From NCBI RefSeq assembly GCF_025147325.1, contig NZ_CP102262.1, positions 3,534,001-3,598,000 of the forward strand: a stretch of 64,000 nucleotides of DNA, in the 5' to 3' direction. A program made the position numbers and the translations under genes. Within the stretch, counting starts at the first letter, position 1, and every line of letters starts with the position of its first letter. Of this stretch, positions 52,958 to 62,391 are shown in pieces. The stretch comes from Bacteroides stercoris ATCC 43183. GTDB taxonomy: Bacteria > Bacteroidota > Bacteroidia > Bacteroidales > Bacteroidaceae. Under the pieces are notes generated by a model. It saw only the letters and a program-made list of their open reading frames with translations, was not told where the DNA came from and did no database searches.

Positions 52958-55204
52958 CTAATCTTTATTCAATCCTTTTATTATTTTTCGTTTACCGACA
53001 ATCCATACCGTATCATTCTCCTTGAAAATTGTATCAGGGTCTGGATTCATAATATTCGCGGTACTCCTCTCTATTCCGATAATGATGCTATCCGATATGT
53101 CCTCCTCCCGGATCGTCTTTCCGATCAATGGTGAACCTCCTTCGACAGGGAATTGCCCTATTTCCATCTCATCCTGCAAGGATGTTTCGTTCCCGTTCCT
53201 TTCTACCTCCTTTTGTTCCATGGATGTCCGGAAGCTTTCCAACTGCCGGTCCGTACCTACGACCGTAACCTTGTCATATGGATAGAGATGTTCTTCCCCT
53301 TGTGGTATATCCAGGCGTTTTTCTCCACGGGTGATTGAAATCACATTTATCTGAAACAAGGTGCGTAGTCTGCTTTCTTTTAATGTTCTGCCCACATATA
53401 TGGAATCAGGGGATACTGTGAAATCCGCCAAATGTAATTCCTTGAACGGGATATTGCTGCCAAGGGTGGAGCCTGTATCACTTTCTGTAGAAAGTCCATT
53501 CCCATCCGTCCCTTGAAAGTTTGCCATAAATTGTCTCTCTATAGTCAGCGACCGTTTCTTGATCCGCTTGGAAAAATAAATGACGGCAATGATAATGGAA
53601 GAGACTACCAGCCCGGCTCCCAAGGCAACATTGAAAAGATGGGTAATGATACTCATCATGATAATCGTGCAGATCAGTATTTTGACAAGTACTATTGATA
53701 CCAAAGGCCCTCTGTTGAACTTGTTGTCCGTCCAGAGTTTACGGAACTCGGTTGAATTGTTCTTTTTCATGATGATGGCCCACAGAAACGGGGATATGAC
53801 AAGAAAGATGATGACGAAGCCCAACAAGTTCCCTTCCATTCCCGGCAGACTTTTCCTAATCAAAGGATGTACATAGGAAAAATATAAAGTGATGAAAAAA
53901 ACGCATACGACTAGATAGAGTGTGACAGACACCAGCATAGACCGGATCAGTTTATGCCAAGTACCCTGGTGTTTTACAGTCATTGCCCCGGACGTATAGT
54001 GTACGAGATAATCTTTCAGGGATTCAGGCAGGTGGCTGTCTATAAACCGGTATGCAGGTTCCGAAAGCCGTATCATATAGGGGGTAAGAAAAGTCGTTAT
54101 GACAGATACGGCCACTATGACCGGATAGAGATACTTGTCCGTGACATTCAGACTGACGCCTAAAGATGCGATAATGAATGCGAACTCACCGACCTGTGTC
54201 AGTGAAAAGCCGGACTGTATGGCGATTTTCAACGGCTGGCCGGAAAGCAGGATACCAAAGCTCCCGAATAGTACCTGGCCGGACAGTACCAGCAATGTCA
54301 GGGTGAGAATAGGGACAGCATATTCCCACATCATGGCAGGATCGATCATCATTCCCACCGACACGAAAAATATGGAAGCGAACAGGTCTTTTACCGGCTG
54401 TACGATATGTGCGATTTTTCCCGCTTCAACGGTCTCTGCCAGCAGGGACCCCATGACAAAGGCTCCTAATGCGGCAGAAAATCCCGCTTTTGTCGCAATC
54501 ATCACCATTCCCAGGCAAAGTCCCAGAGAGGTTATCAATAAAATCTCGTTGCTGGTGAAACGGCGTATCTTCTTCAGCAGGGTAGGTATCAGATAGATGC
54601 CCAATGCCGACCAGAAAATCAGGAAAGCGGCCAGCTTCAATATACTTTCCAGCATCTCCTTCCCTTCAAAATGTTTGCCTACCGCCAACGTGGAAAGAAT
54701 AACCATCATCACTACCGCCACCAGATCTTCGATGACAAGAATCCCCAAGACAATGCCGGTGAATTTCTGTTGGAGAAGTCCCATGTCATTGAAGGCCTTG
54801 AATACGATGGCCGTGGACGACATGGACAACATTCCACCCAGAAAAATACTGCTCATGTGGGAGAACCCCATTGCATTCCCCGCTGTATAGCCTATGAACA
54901 TCATGCCACATACAATAGTGACAGTGGCAACGATAGCCGTAATGCCCACATTTATCAATTTCTTGAACGAAAAGTCCAGTCCCATCGCGAACAGCAGAAA
55001 AATGACACCGATGTCCGCCCATATTTTGATATTGGCAGGATCGGAAACAGTCGGGACCAGGGAAACGGAAGGACCCGCCATAATACCGGCTACAATGTAG
55101 CCCAATATGACCGGTTGCTTCAGCCACTTGAAAATGACGGTTACAATACCGGCAATAATCAGAATTATGGCAAGATCCGATATTAAAGGAGCAACTTCTG
55201 ACAT
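52958..55204 (-). CDS. Kef/CPA2-type cation:proton antiporter with TrkA_C domains
   Basis: 748 aa. About 12 transmembrane helices in the first 400 residues with CPA2 signature GYIVAGIMAGP and FLLFAMGLDFSFKKL, ALGAFVMGSLLAET, then a second membrane stretch (residues about 420-560). Two C-terminal RCK_C/TrkA_C domains follow (DSIYVGRTLKESRL... KVTVVGTDRQLESF; GSPLIGKTIREEDIS... DTVWIVGKRKIIKGL). Exports K+ or Na+ in exchange for H+; KefB/C-type antiporters protect against electrophiles such as methylglyoxal, a fitting partner for mgsA in this cassette. Confidence 0.9.
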   Translation of the reverse strand: MSEVAPLISDLAIILIIAGIVTVIFKWLKQPVILGYIVAGIMAGPSVSLVPTVSDPANIKIWADIGVIFLLFAMGLDFSFKKLINVGITAIVATVTIVCGMMFIGYTAGNAMGFSHMSSIFLGGMLSMSSTAIVFKAFNDMGLLQQKFTGIVLGILVIEDLVAVVMMVILSTLAVGKHFEGKEMLESILKLAAFLIFWSALGIYLIPTLLKKIRRFTSNEILLITSLGLCLGMVMIATKAGFSAALGAFVMGSLLAETVEAGKIAHIVQPVKDLFASIFFVSVGMMIDPAMMWEYAVPILTLTLLVLSGQVLFGSFGILLSGQPLKIAIQSGFSLTQVGEFAFIIASLGVSLNVTDKYLYPVIVAVSVITTFLTPYMIRLSEPAYRFIDSHLPESLKDYLVHYTSGAMTVKHQGTWHKLIRSMLVSVTLYLVVCVFFITLYFSYVHPLIRKSLPGMEGNLLGFVIIFLVISPFLWAIIMKKNNSTEFRKLWTDNKFNRGPLVSIVLVKILICTIIMMSIITHLFNVALGAGLVVSSIIIAVIYFSKRIKKRSLTIERQFMANFQGTDGNGLSTESDTGSTLGSNIPFKELHLADFTVSPDSIYVGRTLKESRLRTLFQINVISITRGEKRLDIPQGEEHLYPYDKVTVVGTDRQLESFRTSMEQKEVERNGNETSLQDEMEIGQFPVEGGSPLIGKTIREEDISDSIIIGIERSTANIMNPDPDTIFKENDTVWIVGKRKIIKGLNKD

Positions 55205-55217
55205 ATTAACGGTTATT

Positions 55218-56204
55218 TTAGATCGATAATTCGTTAAGGACCCGGATCAGGCTTTTGTCAATAGGCTTGTCCTTTTTGATTGCCTGGACAAAAGGAACAT
55301 AAACAATCTCGTTGTTCCGTATGCCTATCATAACATTTCGCTGGCCTTCCATCAAGGCCTGGATTGCGGCTTCACCCAGCCGGCTTGCCAGTATGCGGTC
55401 ATTGGCACTCGGAGCGCCACCCCGTTGCAGATGGCCCAGGATAGAAACCCTGACATCATATCCGGGATATTCCTTCTTTACCCGGTCGGCGTAATACATG
55501 GCACCTCCATTCTTGTTTTCAGGACTTTCGGTCACAATTACGATGCTGCTGTTTTTCGTCTTTCTGAATCCACGTCCGATGAATGTTTCCAACTGGTCCA
55601 CGTCCGTCCGGTCTTCCGGAATGATGGCCGCTTCAGCACCGGAAGCTATTGCGCTGTTTTGTGCCAGGAAGCCCGCATCACGCCCCATCACCTCGACAAA
55701 GAAAATGCGGTCGTGCGAGGTGGCCGTATCCCGGATTTTGTCCACACACTCCACGATGGTGTTCAGGGCCGTATCATATCCTATGGTAAAATCGGTGCCG
55801 TACAGATCATTGTCAATGGTGCCGGGCAATCCTATGCACGTCACATCATACTCCTCCGCAAAGATCCGGGATCCCGTCAGGGAACCGTCTCCACCGATAA
55901 TTATCAATGCATTGATGTTCTCTTTCTGTATGATCTCATAAGCTTTCTTGCGTCCTTCGGGAGTGATGAAAGTCTCGGAGCGGGCTGTTTTCAGTATGGT
56001 ACCTCCCCTCTGGATAATGCTGCTTACGTCTTCCGTAGTGAGTTCTTTCACTTCACCGGCAATCAGCCCCTCGTAGCCTCTATAAATTCCTTTCACTTTA
56101 AATCCGTTAAAAATAGCGGCGCGGGTCACGGCACGGATAGCCGCATTCATTCCGGAAGCGTCCCCTCCGGAAGTCAGAATTCCTATATATTCATCTTTTT
56201 TCAT
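55218..56204 (-). CDS. pfkA: ATP-dependent 6-phosphofructokinase
   Basis: 328 aa. [36 protein letters not shown] (Gly at the position selecting ATP), [22 protein letters not shown] with the catalytic Asp of [17 protein letters not shown] and [16 protein letters not shown]: group A PFK. It phosphorylates fructose 6-phosphate, the committed glycolytic step. 13 bases after it begins the antiporter gene; 22 bases separate it from the sigma factor upstream. Confidence 0.96.
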   Translation of the reverse strand: MKKDEYIGILTSGGDASGMNAAIRAVTRAAIFNGFKVKGIYRGYEGLIAGEVKELTTEDVSSIIQRGGTILKTARSETFITPEGRKKAYEIIQKENINALIIIGGDGSLTGSRIFAEEYDVTCIGLPGTIDNDLYGTDFTIGYDTALNTIVECVDKIRDTATSHDRIFFVEVMGRDAGFLAQNSAIASGAEAAIIPEDRTDVDQLETFIGRGFRKTKNSSIVIVTESPENKNGGAMYYADRVKKEYPGYDVRVSILGHLQRGGAPSANDRILASRLGEAAIQALMEGQRNVMIGIRNNEIVYVPFVQAIKKDKPIDKSLIRVLNELSI

Positions 56205-56226
56205 CTATCTCAGTTCTTGTTTTGTT

Positions 56227-56724
56227 TCATTCTGCCAATATAGCTTTCAGTTTTTTCCGGCAGTGAAAAATACGGCTCTTTATAGTTCCCAAACTCACGC
56301 CGGTTCTTTCCGCTATCTCACGGTATTTGAATCCTGACAGGTACATCTCAAAAGGTATGAAATGTGACTCCGGTACACTTTTGATGGCATTACGTATCTT
56401 TTCCAGGTCATAGTTCTTGTCCACCTCCTCTCTACGGGACTCGTCCATGATCCGCGAATAATATGCAGGATCGGAGGATATGTACAGGCGGGTATGACCG
56501 ACCTCCGCCCGGTAACCGTTGATAAACGTGTTGCGCATGATGATAAACAGCCACCCTTTGAAATTCGTGTTCTTGTTGTAACTTTCTTTGTGAAGCATTG
56601 CCTTGAGCAGGGTATCCTGCAACAGGTCTTCCGCCTTCTCCCTGTTAGCTGTCAGTTTGTACGCAAAACGGAACAGTTCGTCCTGTACGCCAAGTAGTTT
56701 TTTTTCAAAATTGAATTCCTTCAT
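56227..56724 (-). CDS. ECF-type RNA polymerase sigma factor
   Basis: 165 aa with sigma region 2 (LFRFAYKLTANREKAEDLLQDTLLKAMLHKESYNKNTNFKGWLFIIMRN) and region 4 (PFEMYLSGFKYREIAERTGVSLGTIKSRIFHCRKKL). No adjacent anti-sigma gene is visible. It is in the middle of the metabolic cassette between hsp20 and pfkA, so it may drive the cassette itself, possibly explaining why standard TAnnTTTG boxes are scarce upstream of these genes. Confidence 0.92.
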   Translation of the reverse strand: MKEFNFEKKLLGVQDELFRFAYKLTANREKAEDLLQDTLLKAMLHKESYNKNTNFKGWLFIIMRNTFINGYRAEVGHTRLYISSDPAYYSRIMDESRREEVDKNYDLEKIRNAIKSVPESHFIPFEMYLSGFKYREIAERTGVSLGTIKSRIFHCRKKLKAILAE

Positions 56725-56761
56725 CGGTTGTGCCGGTTCCCTGTTCCGGAAGTGTCTGTTA

Positions 56762-56805
56762 AAGGTCGGACGGCTTTTCCGAACAAGAAAAGCCTGTCCG
56801 ACCTT
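56762..56805 (-). terminator. Hairpin between hsp20 and the sigma factor gene
   Basis: Stem AAGGTCGGAC-GGCTTTTC with GAAAAGCC-GTCCGACCTT (56762-56779 with 56787-56805, one bulged base). Only a short T run follows on the minus strand, so it may be a partial terminator or processing site limiting sigma expression. Confidence 0.6.
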
Positions 56806-56825
56806 ACGACATTCCAGATCTGGAA

Positions 56826-57254
56826 TTATTTAACCTCGATAGCCTTGGAAGTTTTTTGTTTTTCTTCCTCCTTCATTTTCGGGATTTCAATGGACAGAAT
56901 CCCGTGTTCGACTTTTGCGGAGATCTTATCCTTCTCCACATTTTCAGGCAGCAGGATGGTCTGCTGGAACTTGGAATATGAGAATTCGCGGCGGAGATAC
57001 TTCTTGTCTTTCTTCTCCTCCTTCTTCTCTTCTTTCTTTTCCATGCAGATTGTCAGGTTGTTGTTCTCGTCAACATTCACCTTGAAATCATCCTTTGTCA
57101 TTCCGGGAGCCGCCATTTCAACCTTGTAGTCCTTGTCATTCTCAATGACATTGATGGCAGGAGCCGTAACTCCCGTTTTTGCCAGCCACTCATTCTCGAA
57201 GAAATCGTTAAAAATACTCGGCAACCAGTTTGAGTTTGTTTTTACAGGTACCAT
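56826..57254 (-). CDS. Hsp20 / alpha-crystallin small heat-shock protein
   Basis: 142 aa from the ATG at 57254, fixed by a perfect AAGGAGG 6 bases upstream. Alpha-crystallin domain: PAINVIENDKDYKVEMAAPGMTKDDFKVNVDENNNLTI, RREFSYSKFQQTILLPENVEKDKISAKVEHGILSIEIPK, with a Lys/Glu loop (EKKEEKKEEKKDKK) in the middle. ATP-independent holdase that binds unfolding proteins. The strong Shine-Dalgarno and stress role suggest high inducible expression. Confidence 0.95.
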   Translation of the reverse strand: MVPVKTNSNWLPSIFNDFFENEWLAKTGVTAPAINVIENDKDYKVEMAAPGMTKDDFKVNVDENNNLTICMEKKEEKKEEKKDKKYLRREFSYSKFQQTILLPENVEKDKISAKVEHGILSIEIPKMKEEEKQKTSKAIEVK

Positions 57255-57330
57255 TTTTACCTCCTTTTTTAAATTGTTAATAAATAAAATATTCAAAAAG
57301 ACAATACAATCCAGTCTGATTGACTGACTT

Positions 57331-58080
57331 TTATCGTCTGATCATACCTTGTTCAGCTACAGCCTTTGTCCGTTTCCGTATCTCTTCCGGGTTTCCAAGG
57401 TAGTAGTCCTTGACAAGAACCAGTCTGTCGTCAAATTCAAAGACATAAGGAACCGCCGTAGGCAGGTTCAGGTTGGAAATATCCGTATCGGAAATCCCTT
57501 TGAGATGCTTGATGATTCCGCGCAGGCTGTTGCCATGGGCGACTACTAGCAGGCTGTCCTTATACATCAATGCGGGAAAGATGATGCATTCCCAGTAAGG
57601 CATGACACGCCCAATAGCATCTTTCAGGGATTCCGTACGGGGAAGTTCCCTATCTGGCACACCGGCATAGCGGATATCCATGCCCGGATTACGGGGATCA
57701 TCTTTGCCTACCGGAGCGGGAGCCACGTCATAGCTTCTTCGCCAGATGTGTACTTGTTCTTCACCATATTGGACCGCCGTCTCACTCTTATTCAGTCCTT
57801 GAAGCATGCCGTAATGCTTCTCGTTCAGCCGCCAGGTCTTTTCAACCGGAATCCAGTCTTCATCCAGCCGGTCCAGGACACAGTTCAACGTTTTTACGGC
57901 ACGTTTCAAGTAAGAAGTGTAAGCTGCCTCAAAAGAAAATCCGGCCTCCCGTAATGCATCGCCTGCCTTGCAGGCTTCTTCGACTCCTTTCTCGCTTAAA
58001 TCCACGTCCGTCCATCCGGTAAAACGGTTTTCTTTGTTCCATAGGCTTTCGCCATGACGTAATAACACTATTCTTTTCAT
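57331..58080 (-). CDS. gpmA: 2,3-bisphosphoglycerate-dependent phosphoglycerate mutase
   Basis: 249 aa from the ATG at 58080 (AAGGAGAAG eleven bases upstream). [29 protein letters not shown] carries the phosphorylated His; [20 protein letters not shown] motif appears as [32 protein letters not shown] has the second His. It interconverts 3- and 2-phosphoglycerate in glycolysis. Separated from the aldolase gene by 13 bases. Confidence 0.95.
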   Translation of the reverse strand: MKRIVLLRHGESLWNKENRFTGWTDVDLSEKGVEEACKAGDALREAGFSFEAAYTSYLKRAVKTLNCVLDRLDEDWIPVEKTWRLNEKHYGMLQGLNKSETAVQYGEEQVHIWRRSYDVAPAPVGKDDPRNPGMDIRYAGVPDRELPRTESLKDAIGRVMPYWECIIFPALMYKDSLLVVAHGNSLRGIIKHLKGISDTDISNLNLPTAVPYVFEFDDRLVLVKDYYLGNPEEIRKRTKAVAEQGMIRR

Positions 58081-58093
58081 GGATACTTCTCCT

Positions 58094-59143
58094 TTATGCA
58101 ATGGTTATTGAAGAATCCAGATATACGTCCTGAATGGTGTTCAGAAGTTGAACTCCGTCTTTCATCGGTTTCTGGAAAGCCTTACGACCGCTGATCAGCC
58201 CCATACCACCTGCACGCTTGTTTACTACTGCCGTTACGACGGCATCATGCAGGTCGGATTCCCCATGGGATTCCCCGCCCGAGTTGATCAATCCGACACG
58301 TCCCATATAGCCATTCGCCACCTGATAACGACAAAGGTCTATCGGATGGTCAGTGGTCAGTTCCGAATACATACGCTCGTTTGTCTTTCCGAATCCGATA
58401 GCCTTGAAACCGCCGTTATTGGATGGGAGCTTCTGCTTCACGATATCGGCTTTGATGGTAACCCCGATATGGTTGGCTTGTCCTGTTAAATCGGCAGCGG
58501 CATGATAGTCGGTTCCATCCTTTTTGAAGCTGCTGTTTCTCAAATAGCACCATAAAATAGTAGCCATTCCCAGTTCGTGGGCATATTCAAAAGCCTGTGA
58601 CACTTCTACTATCTGGCGGCGGCTTTGTTCCGAACCGAAATAAATGGTAGCGCCGACAGCTACAGCACCCATGTTCCATGCCTCTTTTACCGTACCGAAC
58701 ATTACCTGGTCGTAGCTGTTCGGATAAGTCAACAGCTCGTTATGGTTCAACTTCACGATGAAAGGAATCTTATGGGCGTACTTACGTGCCACAGCTCCCA
58801 GAACTCCGAATGTGGATGCCACGGCGTTGCATCCTCCTTCAATGGCCAGCTTTATGATGTTTTCGGGATCGAAATAAAGCGGATTGGGGGCGAAAGACGC
58901 TCCTGCAGAATGTTCTATCCCCTGATCCACCGGCAGGATGGAGACATACCCGGTATTGGCCAGACGCCCGTGCCCGTACAGGGCTTGTAGGCTCTCCAAG
59001 GTGCGTATATTCCTGTCGGAATTCATCCATACCTTATCTATCATATCCGGTCCCGGAATATGGATAAGTTGTTTGTCTATCGTCTTACATGTATGGTTCA
59101 GGTAGTACTCAGCCTGTCCTCCCAATAAATCTACTATTTTCAT
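58094..59143 (-). CDS. fbaB: Class I fructose-bisphosphate aldolase (DhnA type)
   Basis: 349 aa. Pattern [55 protein letters not shown] and the Schiff-base Lys in [14 protein letters not shown] identify the bacterial class I (FbaB/DhnA) aldolase. It cleaves fructose 1,6-bisphosphate to triose phosphates and is metal-free, so it keeps working under oxidative or iron/zinc stress where class II enzymes fail. One base separates its ATG from the ferritin stop. Confidence 0.94.
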   Translation of the reverse strand: MKIVDLLGGQAEYYLNHTCKTIDKQLIHIPGPDMIDKVWMNSDRNIRTLESLQALYGHGRLANTGYVSILPVDQGIEHSAGASFAPNPLYFDPENIIKLAIEGGCNAVASTFGVLGAVARKYAHKIPFIVKLNHNELLTYPNSYDQVMFGTVKEAWNMGAVAVGATIYFGSEQSRRQIVEVSQAFEYAHELGMATILWCYLRNSSFKKDGTDYHAAADLTGQANHIGVTIKADIVKQKLPSNNGGFKAIGFGKTNERMYSELTTDHPIDLCRYQVANGYMGRVGLINSGGESHGESDLHDAVVTAVVNKRAGGMGLISGRKAFQKPMKDGVQLLNTIQDVYLDSSITIA

Positions 59144-59144
59144 C

Positions 59145-59654
59145 TTATTTATTTTTATTGATTATTCTGGTTTGTGACTCCCGTTCACCCAGTTTTGCAT
59201 CCATAAAAAGGATAGCACTGTCTCCGGCTTTCCTTAGCCGACTAACAATATTGAGTACATTCGCTTCTTCTTCTACCTGCTCACGAACAAATTGCCACAA
59301 GAAGTTCTGAGTGGCATTGTCTTTCTCTTCGGATGCTACCTGTACCAATTCATCAATCAGTTTGGAAACATGTTTTTCATGCTCCAAAGCATGTTCGAAT
59401 ACTTCAACAGGGTTACCCCAACCTTGTGGAACCACATCGACCTTGTCCACTTTCGGGGTTGCCTCACGCTTAATCATGTACTCAGCAATGGCATATGCAT
59501 GCCCGATCTCTTCTGCAGATTGTTTCTGCATCCAGCGAGCCATTCCGGAAAAGCCCTCTCTTTCCAGATAAAAAGACATCGATAAATACAGGTTGGCAGA
59601 CCATAATTCTGCTGTGATTTGCTCATTCAGGGCATTTTGCAATTTTTCAGTCAT
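59145..59654 (-). CDS. ftnA: Bacterial non-haem ferritin
   Basis: 169 aa four-helix bundle. Ferroxidase ligands are present: Glu in [11 protein letters not shown], Glu/His in SAEEIGHAY, Glu in EHEKHVSKL, Gln/Glu in FVREQVEEE. The encapsulated iron store detoxifies Fe2+ and H2O2/O2. It is one base upstream of the aldolase gene, so translation is probably coupled. Almost identical in layout to Bacteroides FtnA. Confidence 0.95.
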   Translation of the reverse strand: MTEKLQNALNEQITAELWSANLYLSMSFYLEREGFSGMARWMQKQSAEEIGHAYAIAEYMIKREATPKVDKVDVVPQGWGNPVEVFEHALEHEKHVSKLIDELVQVASEEKDNATQNFLWQFVREQVEEEANVLNIVSRLRKAGDSAILFMDAKLGERESQTRIINKNK

Positions 59655-59704
59655 GACGAATCAAACTTTTAATGTTAATAATAAATCCAAATTACCTCTC
59701 TTCT

Positions 59705-60352
59705 TTAAGAACAAGCATGGGCTTGTTTCAAAATTTCAATTAATACCGGACGTATCCCGCTGATAAAACATTCCACGGCGATCACCATCAGAATAAGTCC
59801 CATCAGTCTCATCATTACATTGTTTCCCGTCTCTCCCAAGATTTTTAAAAGCTGGGTGGACGCGCACAGAATAAAGAATGAAAGAATGCAGACCAAAGCG
59901 ATTACGCCAAGCAATACTATTTTGAAAGTATATTCCGAAGCATCTTCCATCAATGTTATTCCACTGGAAATCGCTCCCGGACCGCATAACATCGGAATGG
60001 CAAGAGGTGTGATGGTTATATCTTTGGAATATTCTTTTCGTTCAGTTTCATTCAGTTTCACATGGGTGAAATGTGCCTGCAACATATCATATCCGATTTT
60101 AAAGATGATGATACCTCCCACAATCCGGAATCCGTCTGTTGAGATGCCGAAAAAATGAAACAGGAACCTGCCCGATAATGTAAAAAGGACTAATATGATA
60201 AATGCAATGGTACATGCTTTCAAGGCGATACATCTGCGTTCTTTCGTATCCATTCCATCAGTCATTTGCAGGAATACCGGCATCACTCCAAGCGGGTCCA
60301 TCAAGGTGAATAGCGAAGTGAAACACAATGTTATATATACAAATATATCCAT
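59705..60352 (-). CDS. MarC-family integral membrane protein
   Basis: 215 aa from the ATG at 60352. Six hydrophobic helices with MarC motifs: FTSLFTLMDPLGVMPVFLQM, GRFLFHFFGISTDGFRIVGGIIIFKIGYDML and the central ITPLAIPMLCGPGAIS. UPF0056/MarC proteins were once linked to multiple antibiotic resistance, but their function is unknown. The longer frame from 60415 is rejected as it would run over the palindrome at 60407-60433. Confidence 0.9.
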   Translation of the reverse strand: MDIFVYITLCFTSLFTLMDPLGVMPVFLQMTDGMDTKERRCIALKACTIAFIILVLFTLSGRFLFHFFGISTDGFRIVGGIIIFKIGYDMLQAHFTHVKLNETERKEYSKDITITPLAIPMLCGPGAISSGITLMEDASEYTFKIVLLGVIALVCILSFFILCASTQLLKILGETGNNVMMRLMGLILMVIAVECFISGIRPVLIEILKQAHACS

Positions 60353-60406
60353 GATGACATATATTTTATTGTCGATTATTATATTGCAAAAAACATACCA
60401 GATAGC

Positions 60407-60433
60407 ATTCTGCAATATTAAATTTTGCAGAAT
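60407..60433. promoter_or_regulatory. 9-bp inverted repeat upstream of marC-like gene
   Basis: ATTCTGCAA (60407-60415) and TTGCAGAAT (60425-60433) are exact inverted repeats around an AT-rich centre, placed 55 bases above the MarC start. Possible operator. Confidence 0.5.
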
Positions 60434-60454
60434 ATCAATCTTAAATCCATACCG

Positions 60455-60907
60455 TCAAAAATAAGGTAGTCTCCGTTCGTTTTCCTTGGCGAGGATACGT
60501 AATAATTCCATAAATACCGTACTTACATATATACGGTCTGCATACAGCCCGCTGATGAAAGAATGGAAGGACATGTTCACATTCCGGCATAATATGAGAA
60601 ATGTGTTTACCTGACATGATATGTACTGCTCGTGTTCAAGCAATTCATTCAGGGCATTCAATGGCGTTGTCCATTCATGTGTATCCCGTTTCATTTCATT
60701 GATTGCAACACATCCTCCATCATGGCATATCCGATTCATCATCTGATAAACCTTGTTCATATTGTCCTGTGCTTGGGAGTTTAGCCAGGAGCTAAGTATT
60801 GGAAGCCGTTCATCTTCAAAATAGACCTGCAATGACAGGTATAAACCGGTTGACCATATTTCTGTATTGATCAACTCATTCATGGCGTTTTCTATTCGTT
60901 TATCCAT
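60455..60907 (-). CDS. Ferritin-like protein with degenerate ferroxidase site
   Basis: 150 aa from the ATG at 60907. It aligns with ferritin from the first helix (RIENAMNELINTEIWSTGLYLSLQVYFEDE) and in the third (EHEQYISCQVNTF). The Glu in NTEIWS and EHEQ are kept, but SAEEIGH is replaced by QAQDNMN and the last-helix REQVEEE by ADRIYVS, so most ferroxidase ligands are gone. It may be a structural or regulatory subunit co-assembling with FtnA, or a decaying copy. Confidence 0.7.
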   Translation of the reverse strand: MDKRIENAMNELINTEIWSTGLYLSLQVYFEDERLPILSSWLNSQAQDNMNKVYQMMNRICHDGGCVAINEMKRDTHEWTTPLNALNELLEHEQYISCQVNTFLILCRNVNMSFHSFISGLYADRIYVSTVFMELLRILAKENERRLPYF

Positions 60908-61068
60908 TATCACTCTGAATATTGAAAATCCATTACTAATATTATGTGTTATTCCCTGTATATAAAAATTCCATTCGATTGTGGGTAACCCATAAAACGG
61001 AATTCTTAAACGAGGCTTAAATAATAGGATACTTATCCGCATAGACAAATTGTCACAAAAAAATAGCG

Positions 61069-61278
61069 CTATGGTGTCTTTTTGTCTTGTCTTCCTTGCA
61101 GAATATCCAATAAGATATCCAGTTCTCTTTCTATTCCTTCAATCTTATCGGAAATACAGTCCAAAGTATTATGGTGCAGACTAGCTTTACAGTCCTGCAA
61201 CTCTCTTGATAGAGAAAGTACCTGCAACCAAAGTTCTTCCTCTGTGTGACAGGGGGAGTTACTATTATCTAGTACCAT
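61069..61278 (-). CDS. Small coiled-coil protein, 69 aa
   Basis: Frame from the ATG at 61278: MVLDNSNSPCHTEEELWLQVLSL, then a heptad-rich helix (DKIEGIERELDILLDILQG). The hydrophobic upstream extension to 61389 appears spurious. No family recognised. It is the farthest upstream candidate of the minus-strand cassette; reality is uncertain. Confidence 0.45.
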   Translation of the reverse strand: MVLDNSNSPCHTEEELWLQVLSLSRELQDCKASLHHNTLDCISDKIEGIERELDILLDILQGRQDKKTP

Positions 61279-61389
61279 AGAAGGCAGAAAAGTGTCTTGG
61301 CATGTAATTTGTATGATAATGAACGGTATGTCCCGAAAGAGACAGGATGGAAATGAAAGGATAGAATATTCCACAAAAGACAGTAACAA

Positions 61390-62390
61390 ACGAAGGGGGG
61401 GAAGTCGTTGGAGACAGTTGTCTCGCTTTTAAAACAAGTTGCTTTCATAATGTTTATAATAAGCTAACCCTGTTCCCTGGAGTTGTGTTTATATAAAGTT
61501 AAGCGTGGGAACTTTGGTATTACCGTTCAGAAGTATCCCCATACTCAACAACATATAATACACAAAGCCCCACGCCTATATATAACAAAAATCTATATAA
61601 ATAGTACGTGGAGCGTCCAATGTATTATCCAATTGTTGTTTCGAAATTGGGGATTTCCTGAACTTGGATAATGCCTTAACGCTTTACTATAAATCTTCTA
61701 TTTTTAAAAGACTAATACAAATGTAATAAAAGAAATGAATTCTTTCAAAGGAAATATCTCCTTTTTTAAGGGGTGGCTTAATTTTTCTTCATTAAAAGTC
61801 TTAGAATTACTGCCTGCCAAAGCCCGTCACAATTTTTTTGAAATCCTCAAGCTGTACATTAAGCTCTATATAGTACAAGCAGAAAAACAGACCATGATGC
61901 CGCAGGCAGTATAGGCCATAACCCACTCTTCCGTGAGTATCTTATCTATTTGACAATAATAAAAATGTAAAGGAGGATAATGGCATGGACAATATTCGTA
62001 TCCCAATACATATAGGTTAACATATAAGGGAAAATGGTCACGGAGTCCACAAACCGTAGAATGAAAAAATATATTTCCATCGTGCACGGTTTATACCTCT
62101 ATCCGGATATTTGGCCGGTGCCGCAAAATGCACAATGCATACTCCATAAAAAACACCAGGGAGGAAAAATAAGTCATACTGAACAACGCCTGTCTGTAAT
62201 GGGTCATGGATACAAATGGACTACAGATAATGGCTGCAATGGATATAACGATACAATCAAGCACAAAATAATGTACGAACGTGCCTATCAGTTGCATTTG
62301 GATGAAGCAGTACCACTTCATGCGATGTTTGGTTAGATTGAGTATGGATATAGGGGCTTAAAAATTAGACAGATACAAATTTACTAAAAA
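61390..62390. other. 1-kb region without an intact gene
   Basis: AT-rich. On the minus strand two consecutive hydrophobic frames (62321-62091, IVISIAAIICSPFVSM and SSLVFFMEYALCIL; 62087-61866, AYTACGIMVCFSACTI) look like pieces of one decayed membrane protein of unknown family. An imperfect stem pairs GCGTGGG near 61504 with CCCCACGC near 61580. Nothing else is supported. Confidence 0.35.
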
Positions 62391-62391
62391 A

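Noticed and set aside
48957..61278. Simple composite transposon
   Set aside because: Both flanking IS copies are frameshifted, appear to be different family members and show no clear target duplication, so present-day mobility as a unit is not supported.
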